A stretch of DNA of 64,000 nt. It comes from Candidatus Uabimicrobium amorphum. Lineage in GTDB: Bacteria; Planctomycetota; Uabimicrobiia; Uabimicrobiales; Uabimicrobiaceae. The notes under the pieces were generated by a model. The model was not told the origin of the DNA. It saw nothing but the letters and a program-made list of their open reading frames with translations, and did not search any database. Positions 1-8,370 of this stretch are shown piece by piece (position 1 is the stretch's first letter; each line of letters starts with the position of its first letter). The stretch is taken from positions 4,990,001 to 5,054,000 of the forward strand of contig NZ_AP019860.1 in assembly GCF_009002475.1 (NCBI RefSeq), given 5' to 3'. A program made the translations under genes and the position numbers.

Positions 1-460
<460 letters not shown>

Positions 461-554
461 CTCTATACTCCTCTTTGCTTTCTTTTCTTCCTCCTCTCTT
501 GATTTGTCAAGATTGCAATATTATATAGAAATAGATATATACGGAATCAATTAT

Positions 555-665
555 ATTCGGCGATCATAGTGAAAAGGTCACACCCGTTCCCTTCCCGAAC
601 ACGGCCGTTAAGCTTTTCACGCTGATGGTATTGCCTCACGGTGAGAGAGTAAGTCGTCGCCGGAT
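555..665 (+). rRNA. 5S ribosomal RNA
   Basis: The segment has the usual 5S layout about 95 bases after the 23S end: GGCGATCATAGTG at the 5' side, the loop region CCCGTTCCCTTCCCGAACACGG, and a 3' strand GTCGTCGCCGG that pairs with the 5' strand. Length is about 110 bases. The exact ends are estimated from the terminal helix. No tRNA is visible between 23S and 5S. Confidence 0.93.
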
Positions 666-678
666 TCCAATCAACACG

Positions 679-715
679 AACCCTGGTAGCTCAAAAGGCT
701 GTCAGGGTTTTTTTT
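679..715 (+). terminator. Terminator of the rRNA operon
   Basis: AACCCTG (679-685) pairs with CAGGGTT (703-709), with AGC/GCT (688-690 / 698-700) extending the stem inside. A run of T follows directly (708-715). It sits 14 bases after the 5S gene, where an rRNA operon terminator is expected. Confidence 0.85.
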
Positions 716-757
716 ATGCCCATTCCACTTCACTCTTTCCTTCGTTTCTGCGTTCCT

Positions 758-861
758 GAGTCTGACACCCATTTTCGAGTCTGACACCGTTTTTGAGTCT
801 GACACCGTTTCTGAGTCTGACACCCATTCCTGAGTCTGACACCGTTTTTGAGTCTGACACC
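758..861. repeat. Short tandem array, six copies of GAGTCTGACACC
   Basis: The 12-base unit GAGTCTGACACC begins at 758, 777, 795, 813, 832 and 850. The spacing is 18 or 19 bases, and the 6-7 base gaps are T-rich or CATT-like. It lies in the non-coding gap between the rRNA operon and the next gene. The gaps are far too short for CRISPR spacers. Function is unknown; a protein-binding array or simple slippage expansion are both possible. Confidence 0.85.
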
Positions 862-1043
862 GATTTGTTGTTTTTGGTATTTCTACGCCAATCTAAATCC
901 CCAGATAAAAAAACACTTTGTTAAGACTCCTCTTCTGTATCCTATAAAAATTAAGATATTCAGAATTGGGTGTATTTTTACTCTTTGTTTGGTAGAACAT
1001 GCTTATACACAATCAAACTGTTAATTCAAGGAGTATAGAACTA

Positions 1044-1991
1044 ATGAGTAAAGACCCAACAATAAAAGCCATAAATAAAATTCAGATATTTTCTAAAATT
1101 GAAGGTGTACGTCAACCTAAAAACGTACTTAAAAATATGAAAAGTTACGATCTTGCTAAAGCTGATTTTTCTGACTTAAATTTATCGGGTATCATTTTTT
1201 CTAACGAAAATCTTAGTGAAGTGAATTTTAGTGGTACAAATCTAGAAAACGCTCAGTTTATCAATGTAAAGTTACAAAAAACAAATTTTGATTCTGCCAA
1301 TCTGAAAAATGCCTATTTTGAAAAAAGTAGAATTAAGCTGGAACAACTACAACAATGTGCGTGTTTAGAAAACATCGATGGTTTGAGTAAAAAAATAGCA
1401 AAAGAACTTAAAGCATGCGGCCTAAATGTAATTAGTGATAATAGTGCATTTTTTGTAAAATTATTTGGTAAGAAAAGTTTGAAATGGCCTAAAGATTTGT
1501 CAGTGGGGATCGGTGATGATCCGTGGAACAATGGCTATGTTTTTTCTTCTGGGCTAGAGGAAATTCTCGAAGATCTTCAGAAAAATCCACGTACTACGGA
1601 GGAAATGGTTCGTTTTCAACTTGACGATCTCAAAATGATCAAATTGATGGATAAAAAAGACCGTGACGATTTTTATGAGCGTGTATTTGAAGGATTTGGA
1701 AATTACTACGTTGAGATGCAAGAAGTTTTTTCGGGAGAAAGGGATGTTTCCCACATCTCTCTTGCAGATTCGTTGAGTACGAATAAAAGATTGATGCACA
1801 AATTTAAAATGTCGGTACCTAAGAGTGAAATACCAAGTAGAGTATGGTCTATGGCACAAAAAACGGCTTTTTACTATCTTTCCCAAAGTTTAGTTGAACA
1901 CTACATTAAGTTTGAAGAAAGTGATGAACGTTGGTATATGCGCGGCGGAGGTTTTTATCTTCTTCGCAATAACCTCCTTTGTATTCGCTAG
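1044..1991 (+). CDS. Pentapeptide-repeat protein, function unknown
   Basis: The protein has about 315 residues. Residues ~40-95 form a run of pentapeptide repeats with L or F at every fifth centre (ADFSDLNLSG, ENLSEVNFSGTNLENAQF, ANLKNAYF), which would fold as a short right-handed quadrilateral beta helix. The C-terminal two thirds is unlike anything I recognise; it is mixed charged and has no signal peptide or membrane segment, so a cytosolic protein is likely. The start at 1044 is chosen because AAGGAG lies 10 bases upstream; an in-frame ATG at 999 has no visible ribosome binding site. Pentapeptide proteins range from DNA mimics to adaptors, so no role is assigned. Confidence 0.75.
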   Translation: MSKDPTIKAINKIQIFSKIEGVRQPKNVLKNMKSYDLAKADFSDLNLSGIIFSNENLSEVNFSGTNLENAQFINVKLQKTNFDSANLKNAYFEKSRIKLEQLQQCACLENIDGLSKKIAKELKACGLNVISDNSAFFVKLFGKKSLKWPKDLSVGIGDDPWNNGYVFSSGLEEILEDLQKNPRTTEEMVRFQLDDLKMIKLMDKKDRDDFYERVFEGFGNYYVEMQEVFSGERDVSHISLADSLSTNKRLMHKFKMSVPKSEIPSRVWSMAQKTAFYYLSQSLVEHYIKFEESDERWYMRGGGFYLLRNNLLCIR

Positions 1992-1999
1992 TCTTTATT

Positions 2000-2057
2000 T
2001 TTCGTAACCGTATTCATTTTGTTATATACGGTTACGAAACTCCTTTTTTATTTTTTT
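2000..2057 (+). terminator. Terminator with a 14-bp stem between convergent genes
   Basis: TTTCGTAACCGTAT (2000-2013) pairs perfectly with ATACGGTTACGAAA (2026-2039), and a T-rich tract follows from 2041 to 2057. It ends the + strand pentapeptide gene. Read from the minus strand the stem is followed by A residues, so it is a poor terminator for the converging kinase gene. A related stem core (CGTAACCGTA) recurs at 4787-4834. Confidence 0.75.
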
Positions 2058-4633
2058 GTGTGATAAGCTTTTAAAAAGCCGTCGATCGTAGTAATATACA
2101 GAGAAGTCCCATAAATTTTAGGGGTAGAATAGTTGTCTGAATGTTTTGTTGACTCTGGTATCTGGTGATATATTGTCTTTTGTTTCGTTTTTATATTGAA
2201 TGAGTAAAACGCTTCGACACTATGGATGAACACATCATCTCCAGCTATAATCAGAGAAGACAATACCTGATTTTTTTTAGTGACCATAGGTGGACTAGTT
2301 TTCAAATTCCACTTGACCTTGTGTTTTTTCAAATCAACTGCTTGTAAAACGCCGCGACGATTTATTACTACAATCATATTTTGATAGTACACACCTGTGG
2401 AATAAAACCTTCCTTGTAGTTCACAATCCCACAATTCTTTTCCTGTTTGTGCATCAAAGGCATAAAATTTACCATGAACGGTTACATAAACTTTGTCATC
2501 AATGACAATGGGAGAATTGTAACTGTGAGCAGCCACTGTTTTTTGCCACACGATATTTCCATTCGAACGATTGAGTGCATACACTGTATCATTGTATTCA
2601 CTGAGAATAATTAAATCTTTGTAAAGGGCTGGAGATGAATATAACTCGTCGCCTTTATCTCCTTTGAAACGCCATTTCTTTTTTGACGTTTTTAGATCAA
2701 CAGCAAATAAAAGATTTTTTTCTGTATTTATATATATGACATCATCCACGATAATTGGTGAAAAGCGTTGTGGTTGTATCACATTGTAGTAAAATAATTT
2801 TTTGCCACTGTAAATGTCTAAACCATAAACATCTCCGTTGACGTTGCCAAAATAAACAACCCCATTGTAGATAGCTCCATAACCTTTGATCGTGGCAGAT
2901 GATTTAAATTTCCATAAAAAATTGCCGCTGTCATCTATACAATAAAAAAAACCATTGCGACAGCCAAAGAGAATGCGTTTTCCCAACACCAAAGGGGAGA
3001 AGGTAATTCGCGTATTTTTGACAGGAAACTGCCAATTTAGTTTGAGAGGGGTGGGAGAGTGAGGTTTGGCTTTATAAAGTCGTTGTAAATTACCATGAAA
3101 GAATACAGAGTTTTGCGGTTTTGCACGAAGTACATTACGTCGTAGTTTATAGTATTGTCCCGAAGCACTGAAAAAAATTACTTCAATAGTGTTTGCACCA
3201 TAACTTAGTGGTATGTCCAGAGTGAAGTTAGTTTTTTTACGATCCCAGGATATTCTTTGTTTTGTGGTGTGGATCTCTGTGATTCCCATAGGTAAACTCA
3301 CTTTTAGAGCGATCTTACCTTTTACTGATGGAATGGCGTCTGAAGAGCCCTTTTTTAGAAAATTTGGGGAAATGATTTGGATACTTTGTTTGAGTGTGTT
3401 CTCTACTAAGGTGTTTGATTTTAGTAAGGCATAGACATTACCCGTTACACTAAAGAGGAGTAAGACTGTTAGTAGAATATACGTTTTGTATTTGTTCGCC
3501 CAAAATTTGAAATTTACAAAGCGTGATGATGCTTGAGCCGTATTGGTGCTAACTCCGTCCAAAAAGCGTTGTAATTCATCTACCATTTTGCGAGCGGTGT
3601 TAAAACGATCTTTTTTACTCTTTGCAATGGCTTTCATACAAATGTTTTCAAGGTCTTGGGGAATTAGTGGATTTATTTTACGTACCGGGGTTGGTGGGGA
3701 ATTCACTACTTTATGTAGTGTTGCTAGAGGTGTTGCCGCATTAAAAGGAAGTTGTTGTGTTAGTATCTTATACAGAGTAATTCCCAATGCATAAATATCC
3801 GTACGTTCGTCTATATCTTTTACTTTTCCACGTGCTTGTTCAGGAGCCATGTATGCTGGTGTTCCAATGAGAGCACCTGTTTGAGTTATTCGTGATGCCT
3901 CACGTGTGGAACGTGCTAAGCCGAAATCTGTGACCACTGGTTCTTTGTCATTGCGCATGATAATGTTGCCTGGCTTAATATCACGATGTAAAATATTTTT
4001 TTCGTGAGCATGTTGAATGGCTTGCGCTACTTTGATAAAAATTTCAACGGCGCGGCGCGAACTTACTTTACGTTTTTCTAAAAACGTCTCTAAGTCATCA
4101 CCTTCTAAATATTCCATGGTAAAAAAATTTATATTATTATGCCGTCCCACATCGTGTATTTGCACAATATTTGGATGCTGTAATCTTTGCATCGCTGATG
4201 TTTCTTTGAAAAAACGATTTTCTTGTTCTTCTCCTGCATGTTCTCCAGCCAGCATAATTTTTAAGGCCATTTGCATATTTTTATCTGGGTCATGTACAAG
4301 AAGTACACGTCCCATATTGCCACTTCCCAATTCTTTTATGATTTTATATTTTGCAAAATGTTTGATGGCAACATTGCTTTTTTCGTTGTTCTGGGAGATG
4401 GTTTTTCGCGAAGTTTCGTATTCGGCTAGTTTTGTATAAAACTCTTGTACAGCAAGACCAAAAGTATTTTTGTCGACACTCTCGTTTTGCAAAAATTGAT
4501 CAATGAGCCATTTGAGGCTTTCTTTTTCATTTTTGTTTGCTGGTCTTTGTTTCCAAATATTTTCTAGTGTACTGGTATCTATGTTTTTTACTTTTAGTAA
4601 ATTAAAAAAGTAGTCTTTGATAGAAGAGCTCAT
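2048..4633 (-). CDS. Ser/Thr protein kinase with C-terminal PQQ-type beta-propeller
   Basis: This is a membrane-anchored Hanks-type kinase of about 861 residues. The kinase domain starts near residue 96 (glycine loop ELGSGNMGRV) and carries HRDIKPGNI, DFGLAR and GTPAYMAPEQ, so the lysine, catalytic Asp and DFG are present and it should be active. A single membrane segment (TYILLTVLLLFSVTGNVYAL, near residue 400) separates it from a long outer region ending in repeats of the type 'GxLYALD..tGk..W', typical of PQQ/quinoprotein-like propellers that may bind a ligand. N-terminal ~95 residues are helical and unassigned. The start is placed at 4633, where GAGAGG lies a few bases upstream; a longer in-frame start exists at 4678. 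It resembles the kinase at 13052-15862 in architecture. Confidence 0.93.
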   Translation of the reverse strand: MSSSIKDYFFNLLKVKNIDTSTLENIWKQRPANKNEKESLKWLIDQFLQNESVDKNTFGLAVQEFYTKLAEYETSRKTISQNNEKSNVAIKHFAKYKIIKELGSGNMGRVLLVHDPDKNMQMALKIMLAGEHAGEEQENRFFKETSAMQRLQHPNIVQIHDVGRHNNINFFTMEYLEGDDLETFLEKRKVSSRRAVEIFIKVAQAIQHAHEKNILHRDIKPGNIIMRNDKEPVVTDFGLARSTREASRITQTGALIGTPAYMAPEQARGKVKDIDERTDIYALGITLYKILTQQLPFNAATPLATLHKVVNSPPTPVRKINPLIPQDLENICMKAIAKSKKDRFNTARKMVDELQRFLDGVSTNTAQASSRFVNFKFWANKYKTYILLTVLLLFSVTGNVYALLKSNTLVENTLKQSIQIISPNFLKKGSSDAIPSVKGKIALKVSLPMGITEIHTTKQRISWDRKKTNFTLDIPLSYGANTIEVIFFSASGQYYKLRRNVLRAKPQNSVFFHGNLQRLYKAKPHSPTPLKLNWQFPVKNTRITFSPLVLGKRILFGCRNGFFYCIDDSGNFLWKFKSSATIKGYGAIYNGVVYFGNVNGDVYGLDIYSGKKLFYYNVIQPQRFSPIIVDDVIYINTEKNLLFAVDLKTSKKKWRFKGDKGDELYSSPALYKDLIILSEYNDTVYALNRSNGNIVWQKTVAAHSYNSPIVIDDKVYVTVHGKFYAFDAQTGKELWDCELQGRFYSTGVYYQNMIVVINRRGVLQAVDLKKHKVKWNLKTSPPMVTKKNQVLSSLIIAGDDVFIHSVEAFYSFNIKTKQKTIYHQIPESTKHSDNYSTPKIYGTSLYITTIDGFLKAYHTKK

Positions 4634-4786
4634 TCTTTTTCCTCTCGATAAAACGCAAGACAGACTACAATTGTACAATATCTCTATGTTTATTTCTACT
4701 GAGAGTCTGATAGGACAGAATCTTTGTCTCGAAAGACTTGAATGTAGGATAATGATGTTTGTGGGGGGATTTTTTGATGAGGCTGT

Positions 4787-4834
4787 CCGTAACCGTATTA
4801 GGGTTGGATTTATGAATTCAATGTACGGTTACGG
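4787..4834. repeat. Inverted repeat CCGTAACCGTA / TACGGTTACGG
   Basis: CCGTAACCGTA (4787-4797) is perfectly complementary to TACGGTTACGG (4824-4834) across a 26-base loop. The same core forms the stem at 2000-2039, so the kinase gene is bracketed by two related palindromes. There is no T-run on the minus strand right after this stem, so it is not an obvious intrinsic terminator. Confidence 0.7.
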
Positions 4835-4864
4835 TTTTGTGTTTGATATGCCATTGTACCAGGT

Positions 4865-5914
4865 CTAGATTTTATGTAATTTGTTTAGCATGTAAGTTGT
4901 TACTTGTTGTAGAGGGTCTTGGAGTGTTTTTGGAACTTGGCCACAAAATTTTTGTGCACTTTTTATTTTTTGACGCGCAAGGTCTTTTGCAAACTCAATG
5001 GCTTTGTGTTTGTGAAATAGTTTTATGCTCCAGTTTATTTCGCTGTCTAGAGTTTCTTCTCTTTTCTTTTGTAGGATGTTGACTAACTTTTTTCTTTCAA
5101 AATTCGTACAATTTTTTAGTGTGTATATCACGATAATGCTTTTACTTCCGGAACGAATATCTGAACCTATGGGCCTGCCTTTTTCTTCGAAGACATCGAC
5201 AATATCATCAATAATTTGAAATGCGATTCCTACACTTTTTCCAAATTCGGCCAGCTTGTCTTGTGTGTCCTTACTTTCCTGTGCGAGAATAGCGCTACCA
5301 ACGATAGGTAAACTCATATAATAGCCGGTTTTTTTCAGTACTATATCAATATACGTTTTCAAATTAATTGTGTGTGCTTGTTCTGCGTCTAGATCCATTG
5401 CTTGTCCTTCACCGGTGTATAAAGACACAGTGTTAAATAGCTTCATTAGTTTGATTAGAGTTGGAGCACTTACTTTGTTCTCTAGTTGAAGTAGCGCCTC
5501 AAAAGACTTGCTGTAAAGGTAGTCACCTATATTTATTCCATGCGCTTTTCCATATTTAACCCAGACCGCTGGACGATTTCGACGTATTTCATCGTTGTTT
5601 TCGATATCATCGTGTATCAGTAAAAAACTGTGAAATATTTCGTTTGCTATGGCAAAAGGCATTAGTGTGCTAGGTGCGACGCCCATTTTTTCTCCCAGCA
5701 GTAGGCCCAAGATAGGTCGTATTCGTTTTCCCTGTTGAGCGGCGTTGGCAGAACCAATACCTAGGCTGTAAACTGCTGCGTTTCGCAAAAAATCGTAGTT
5801 TGTTGTTTCACAAATAAATTTGTAGATCTCTTTGTGGAACGTTGGTAGAGTTTTTTTTGCATATTCATGAAGTTGTAGCGATTGATTCACCGTTTGTAAT
5901 TTTATATTTGCCAT
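4865..5914 (-). CDS. crtE: Polyprenyl (geranylgeranyl) diphosphate synthase
   Basis: It condenses IPP with an allylic diphosphate to make the C20 (or similar) precursor. The 349-residue protein has both aspartate-rich motifs of trans-isoprenyl synthases: the first as HDDIENNDEIRR, the second as IIDDIVDVFE, plus the GKRIRP block that binds diphosphate. The chain length cannot be read reliably from sequence, but its place beside phytoene synthase argues for GGPP as product. AAAGGAAC lies 6 bases before the ATG at 5914. It is divergently transcribed from the carotenoid oxygenase gene with a shared ~120-base promoter region, which suggests coordinate control of the retinal pathway. Confidence 0.9.
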   Translation of the reverse strand: MANIKLQTVNQSLQLHEYAKKTLPTFHKEIYKFICETTNYDFLRNAAVYSLGIGSANAAQQGKRIRPILGLLLGEKMGVAPSTLMPFAIANEIFHSFLLIHDDIENNDEIRRNRPAVWVKYGKAHGINIGDYLYSKSFEALLQLENKVSAPTLIKLMKLFNTVSLYTGEGQAMDLDAEQAHTINLKTYIDIVLKKTGYYMSLPIVGSAILAQESKDTQDKLAEFGKSVGIAFQIIDDIVDVFEEKGRPIGSDIRSGSKSIIVIYTLKNCTNFERKKLVNILQKKREETLDSEINWSIKLFHKHKAIEFAKDLARQKIKSAQKFCGQVPKTLQDPLQQVTTYMLNKLHKI

Positions 5915-6036
5915 GTTTTGTTCCTTTTGTAAGATGTTATAATGTCCAAGAATGTGTAAGTCTGGTTTTACTGGAGAAACTTTTTCTTACCACCAAGGTA
6001 ATTAAAATTTTGTGAAACTTAGTTAAGGAAAATCTT

Positions 6037-7485
6037 ATAAAAAATCAAAGTTTTGAATCTCATAGTTGTTTCCCTCAAATTTCTGAAAAGCCTTGGTTAA
6101 AAGGCTTTGAGGGAATTTACCAGGAACAAAAAATTACCATTTCTCCTAATATGATTGAAGGAGATATTCCTAAGGATATTGAAGGAACACTCTTAAGAAT
6201 CGGACCTGGGAAAAATGAGGTGGCCGGTAAAAAAAATGATCATTGGTTTGATGGAGACGGCATGATCTATTCTTTTACTTTCTCCTCTGAACAAATTAAA
6301 TTTCAAAATTGTTATGTCAAAACCCCGGCTTTTATCAAAGAAAGCAGGAAGAACAAGAGAATGTTTCCTTGTTTTGGAACTTTGCTACTTGGTCCGTTTT
6401 CTTTCTGTAAAAAAATCAAAAACCCTAGTAATACCAATATTTTTTTAGATGAATCTTCTATTATTACTTTGTACGAGGGGGGAAGACCTTATCGTACGGA
6501 CAATAATTTTGAAAAATTTTCCATAGAGACGTTTCGTGGAAAACTAGCTTTTTGGAATTTTTTCGGTGCACATCCCCACATGCACGTTCCACAACAATGT
6601 TACTATAACATCGGGTATTTCGCTCCCAGCATTGGCTTGGGTAAACCGAAGTTGAATCTCTGGCAGTGGAAAAAAGGCCGAAAGCTAAAAAAAGTTATGT
6701 CTTTAAAAATGGACAAGCCTTACGTTGTACACGACTTTGCTGTTAGTGAAAATAAAATCATCATTTTTTGTAGTCCATACTTTATTGACCGAAAAAAAAT
6801 TTGGCGATACGTTCAAAATAAAGATAGCCTTTTCGACTGTTGTACTTGGGATAATGAGCAAAAAACAAAAATTTACGTGTTTGATATCCACTCAAAAAAC
6901 GTGGAGTATTTGGAAATGGAACGCTTTTTCGTTATGCACGTTGCCAACGCTTTTGAAAAAAACGGTTCTACTTGTGTAGATGCCATTGTATACCCCGACG
7001 ATAGTGGAATGCAGTTGGTTAAGGACCTCTTTCACGGAAAACAATCAAATGCATCTCCAGGAAAACTTACGAGAATTACCATAGGAAAAGATCATTGTGA
7101 TTCTGTACTTTTGTCTGATGTAGGAGTCGAACTTCCTCGCATCAATGAAAATTTCTTATGTCGTGAACATCGATATGTTTACGGAATAGAAGTTTCCAAA
7201 GATAACTTTTCTAGTTCGCGTCTTGTTTCTATAGATGTACATGAAAAGACATGTCGCTTTTTTGATTTTGGCCGTGCTTGTTACGCTGGGGAACCAATCT
7301 TTATTCCTCGTGGAACTAACGAAGTGGATGGTTACCTTGTTTCGTTAGTCTATAACAGTCACACCAATGCCTCTTTTCTTGCAATCATAGACGCTGAGAC
7401 TCTCAAAGAGCTTGCTCGAATAAATCTACCTTTTCATATTCCTTTGGGATTTCACGGTAACTTTTTTGCGCAATACTACGTTTAA
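6037..7485 (+). CDS. RPE65/CCD-family carotenoid oxygenase, probable retinal-forming enzyme
   Basis: This is an iron-dependent carotenoid cleavage oxygenase. All four histidine ligands of the family are visible: in GAHPHMH, VVHDFAV, VMHVANAFE and the C-terminal GFHGNFF. In this cluster it most likely cleaves a carotenoid or apocarotenoid to retinal, as Diox1 does in cyanobacteria; Blh/Brp is not present in the window. The N-terminus is the odd part. Clear family sequence (WLKGFEGIYQEQK, then GDIPKDIEGTLLRIGPG) begins well before the first ATG at 6151, yet no ATG, GTG or TTG occurs in frame after the TGA at 6013. The best candidate start is ATA at 6037, 6 bases after AAGGAA. The 3' end overlaps the end of the opposing phytoene synthase gene by 83 bases. 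Confidence 0.85.
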   Translation: MKNQSFESHSCFPQISEKPWLKGFEGIYQEQKITISPNMIEGDIPKDIEGTLLRIGPGKNEVAGKKNDHWFDGDGMIYSFTFSSEQIKFQNCYVKTPAFIKESRKNKRMFPCFGTLLLGPFSFCKKIKNPSNTNIFLDESSIITLYEGGRPYRTDNNFEKFSIETFRGKLAFWNFFGAHPHMHVPQQCYYNIGYFAPSIGLGKPKLNLWQWKKGRKLKKVMSLKMDKPYVVHDFAVSENKIIIFCSPYFIDRKKIWRYVQNKDSLFDCCTWDNEQKTKIYVFDIHSKNVEYLEMERFFVMHVANAFEKNGSTCVDAIVYPDDSGMQLVKDLFHGKQSNASPGKLTRITIGKDHCDSVLLSDVGVELPRINENFLCREHRYVYGIEVSKDNFSSSRLVSIDVHEKTCRFFDFGRACYAGEPIFIPRGTNEVDGYLVSLVYNSHTNASFLAIIDAETLKELARINLPFHIPLGFHGNFFAQYYV

Positions 7486-8365
7486 AATTTTGATATTCTA
7501 TACTGATGGCCAATGATAGGCCTTTGAAAGCTTTTAAGTATTTACTCAACTTACTGACTTTTGTTCTCTTATTCCATGATTTGTCGCCGCGACGGTAAAT
7601 TTCGCGACCTATTTCTCGGTAGATCTCACACCCCATTGCAATAGGAACACGTGCATTAAAATGAAGAAATTTCATTCCCTTGCGCGAAGATTGATAGTAT
7701 TGATCTGCAAGAAATAAAAGTTCATTGCCGATGGAAAAAAGTTCTTTTCTGTGTTGTGGCGACAAAATGTCTTGTGGTTGTAGGTTGTGTTTATCCATGA
7801 TCTCACCAGGAATATATAGCCTTCCCTGTTGAAAATCGTCAACAATATCTCTAACGATATTGGTAAGTTGCATGGCAATTCCCAAATCAATAGCGTAGTT
7901 TAGAGCCTCGCGGTTTCTACACCCTACAATATGCGTTATCATCACTCCGACAGTACCGGCAACTTGGTAACAGTATTCAATTAAGTCTTCTGTGCTGTGA
8001 TATGATTTGCCGTCAACATCACTTTTCATACCCATTAAAAAATCACGAATGTATTTATGCGGTATGTTGTATTTTCCTACCAATACAGAAAAATGCTCAA
8101 AAATATTTTCGGGCGATGTAATCGAGACATCCAGATTCTGGAAAGTTCTATGATATATGTTTTGTAAAACCTCTTTTGTCGAAATTTCTTTCTGAGAATT
8201 CGAATGCCCAAGAATCTGATTGTCTATTTTATCGTCGCAATAACGACACCAAGCATACAAAATATGTATGTCATTTCGGAGGTGTTTGGGGAAAAACTTG
8301 CTTGCTAGCGAAAAGCTTTTGCTACCCTTGGCAATGATGTCTGCGAAGTTGTCGTTGTTGTGCAT
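7403..8365 (-). CDS. crtB: Phytoene synthase
   Basis: It joins two GGPP head to head to give phytoene, the first committed carotenoid step. The 320-residue protein carries both Mg-diphosphate binding motifs of squalene/phytoene synthases: YAWCRYCDDKID near residues 38-48 and NIVRDIVDDFQQGRLYIP near residue 190. The G-V-M block (VAGTVGVMITHIVG) between them is also typical. It is the last gene of the crtY-crtI-crtB unit, starting 5 bases after the crtI stop, with AGGGTAG serving as ribosome binding site inside the end of crtI. Its last 83 bases are antisense to the end of the carotenoid oxygenase gene. Confidence 0.95.
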   Translation of the reverse strand: MHNNDNFADIIAKGSKSFSLASKFFPKHLRNDIHILYAWCRYCDDKIDNQILGHSNSQKEISTKEVLQNIYHRTFQNLDVSITSPENIFEHFSVLVGKYNIPHKYIRDFLMGMKSDVDGKSYHSTEDLIEYCYQVAGTVGVMITHIVGCRNREALNYAIDLGIAMQLTNIVRDIVDDFQQGRLYIPGEIMDKHNLQPQDILSPQHRKELFSIGNELLFLADQYYQSSRKGMKFLHFNARVPIAMGCEIYREIGREIYRRGDKSWNKRTKVSKLSKYLKAFKGLSLAISIEYQNFKRSIAQKSYREIPKEYEKVDLFEQAL

Positions 8366-8370
8366 CTTTT

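Noticed and set aside
758..861. Regular repeats considered as a CRISPR array
   Set aside because: Units are 12 bases with 6-7 base gaps; no real spacers and no cas genes.
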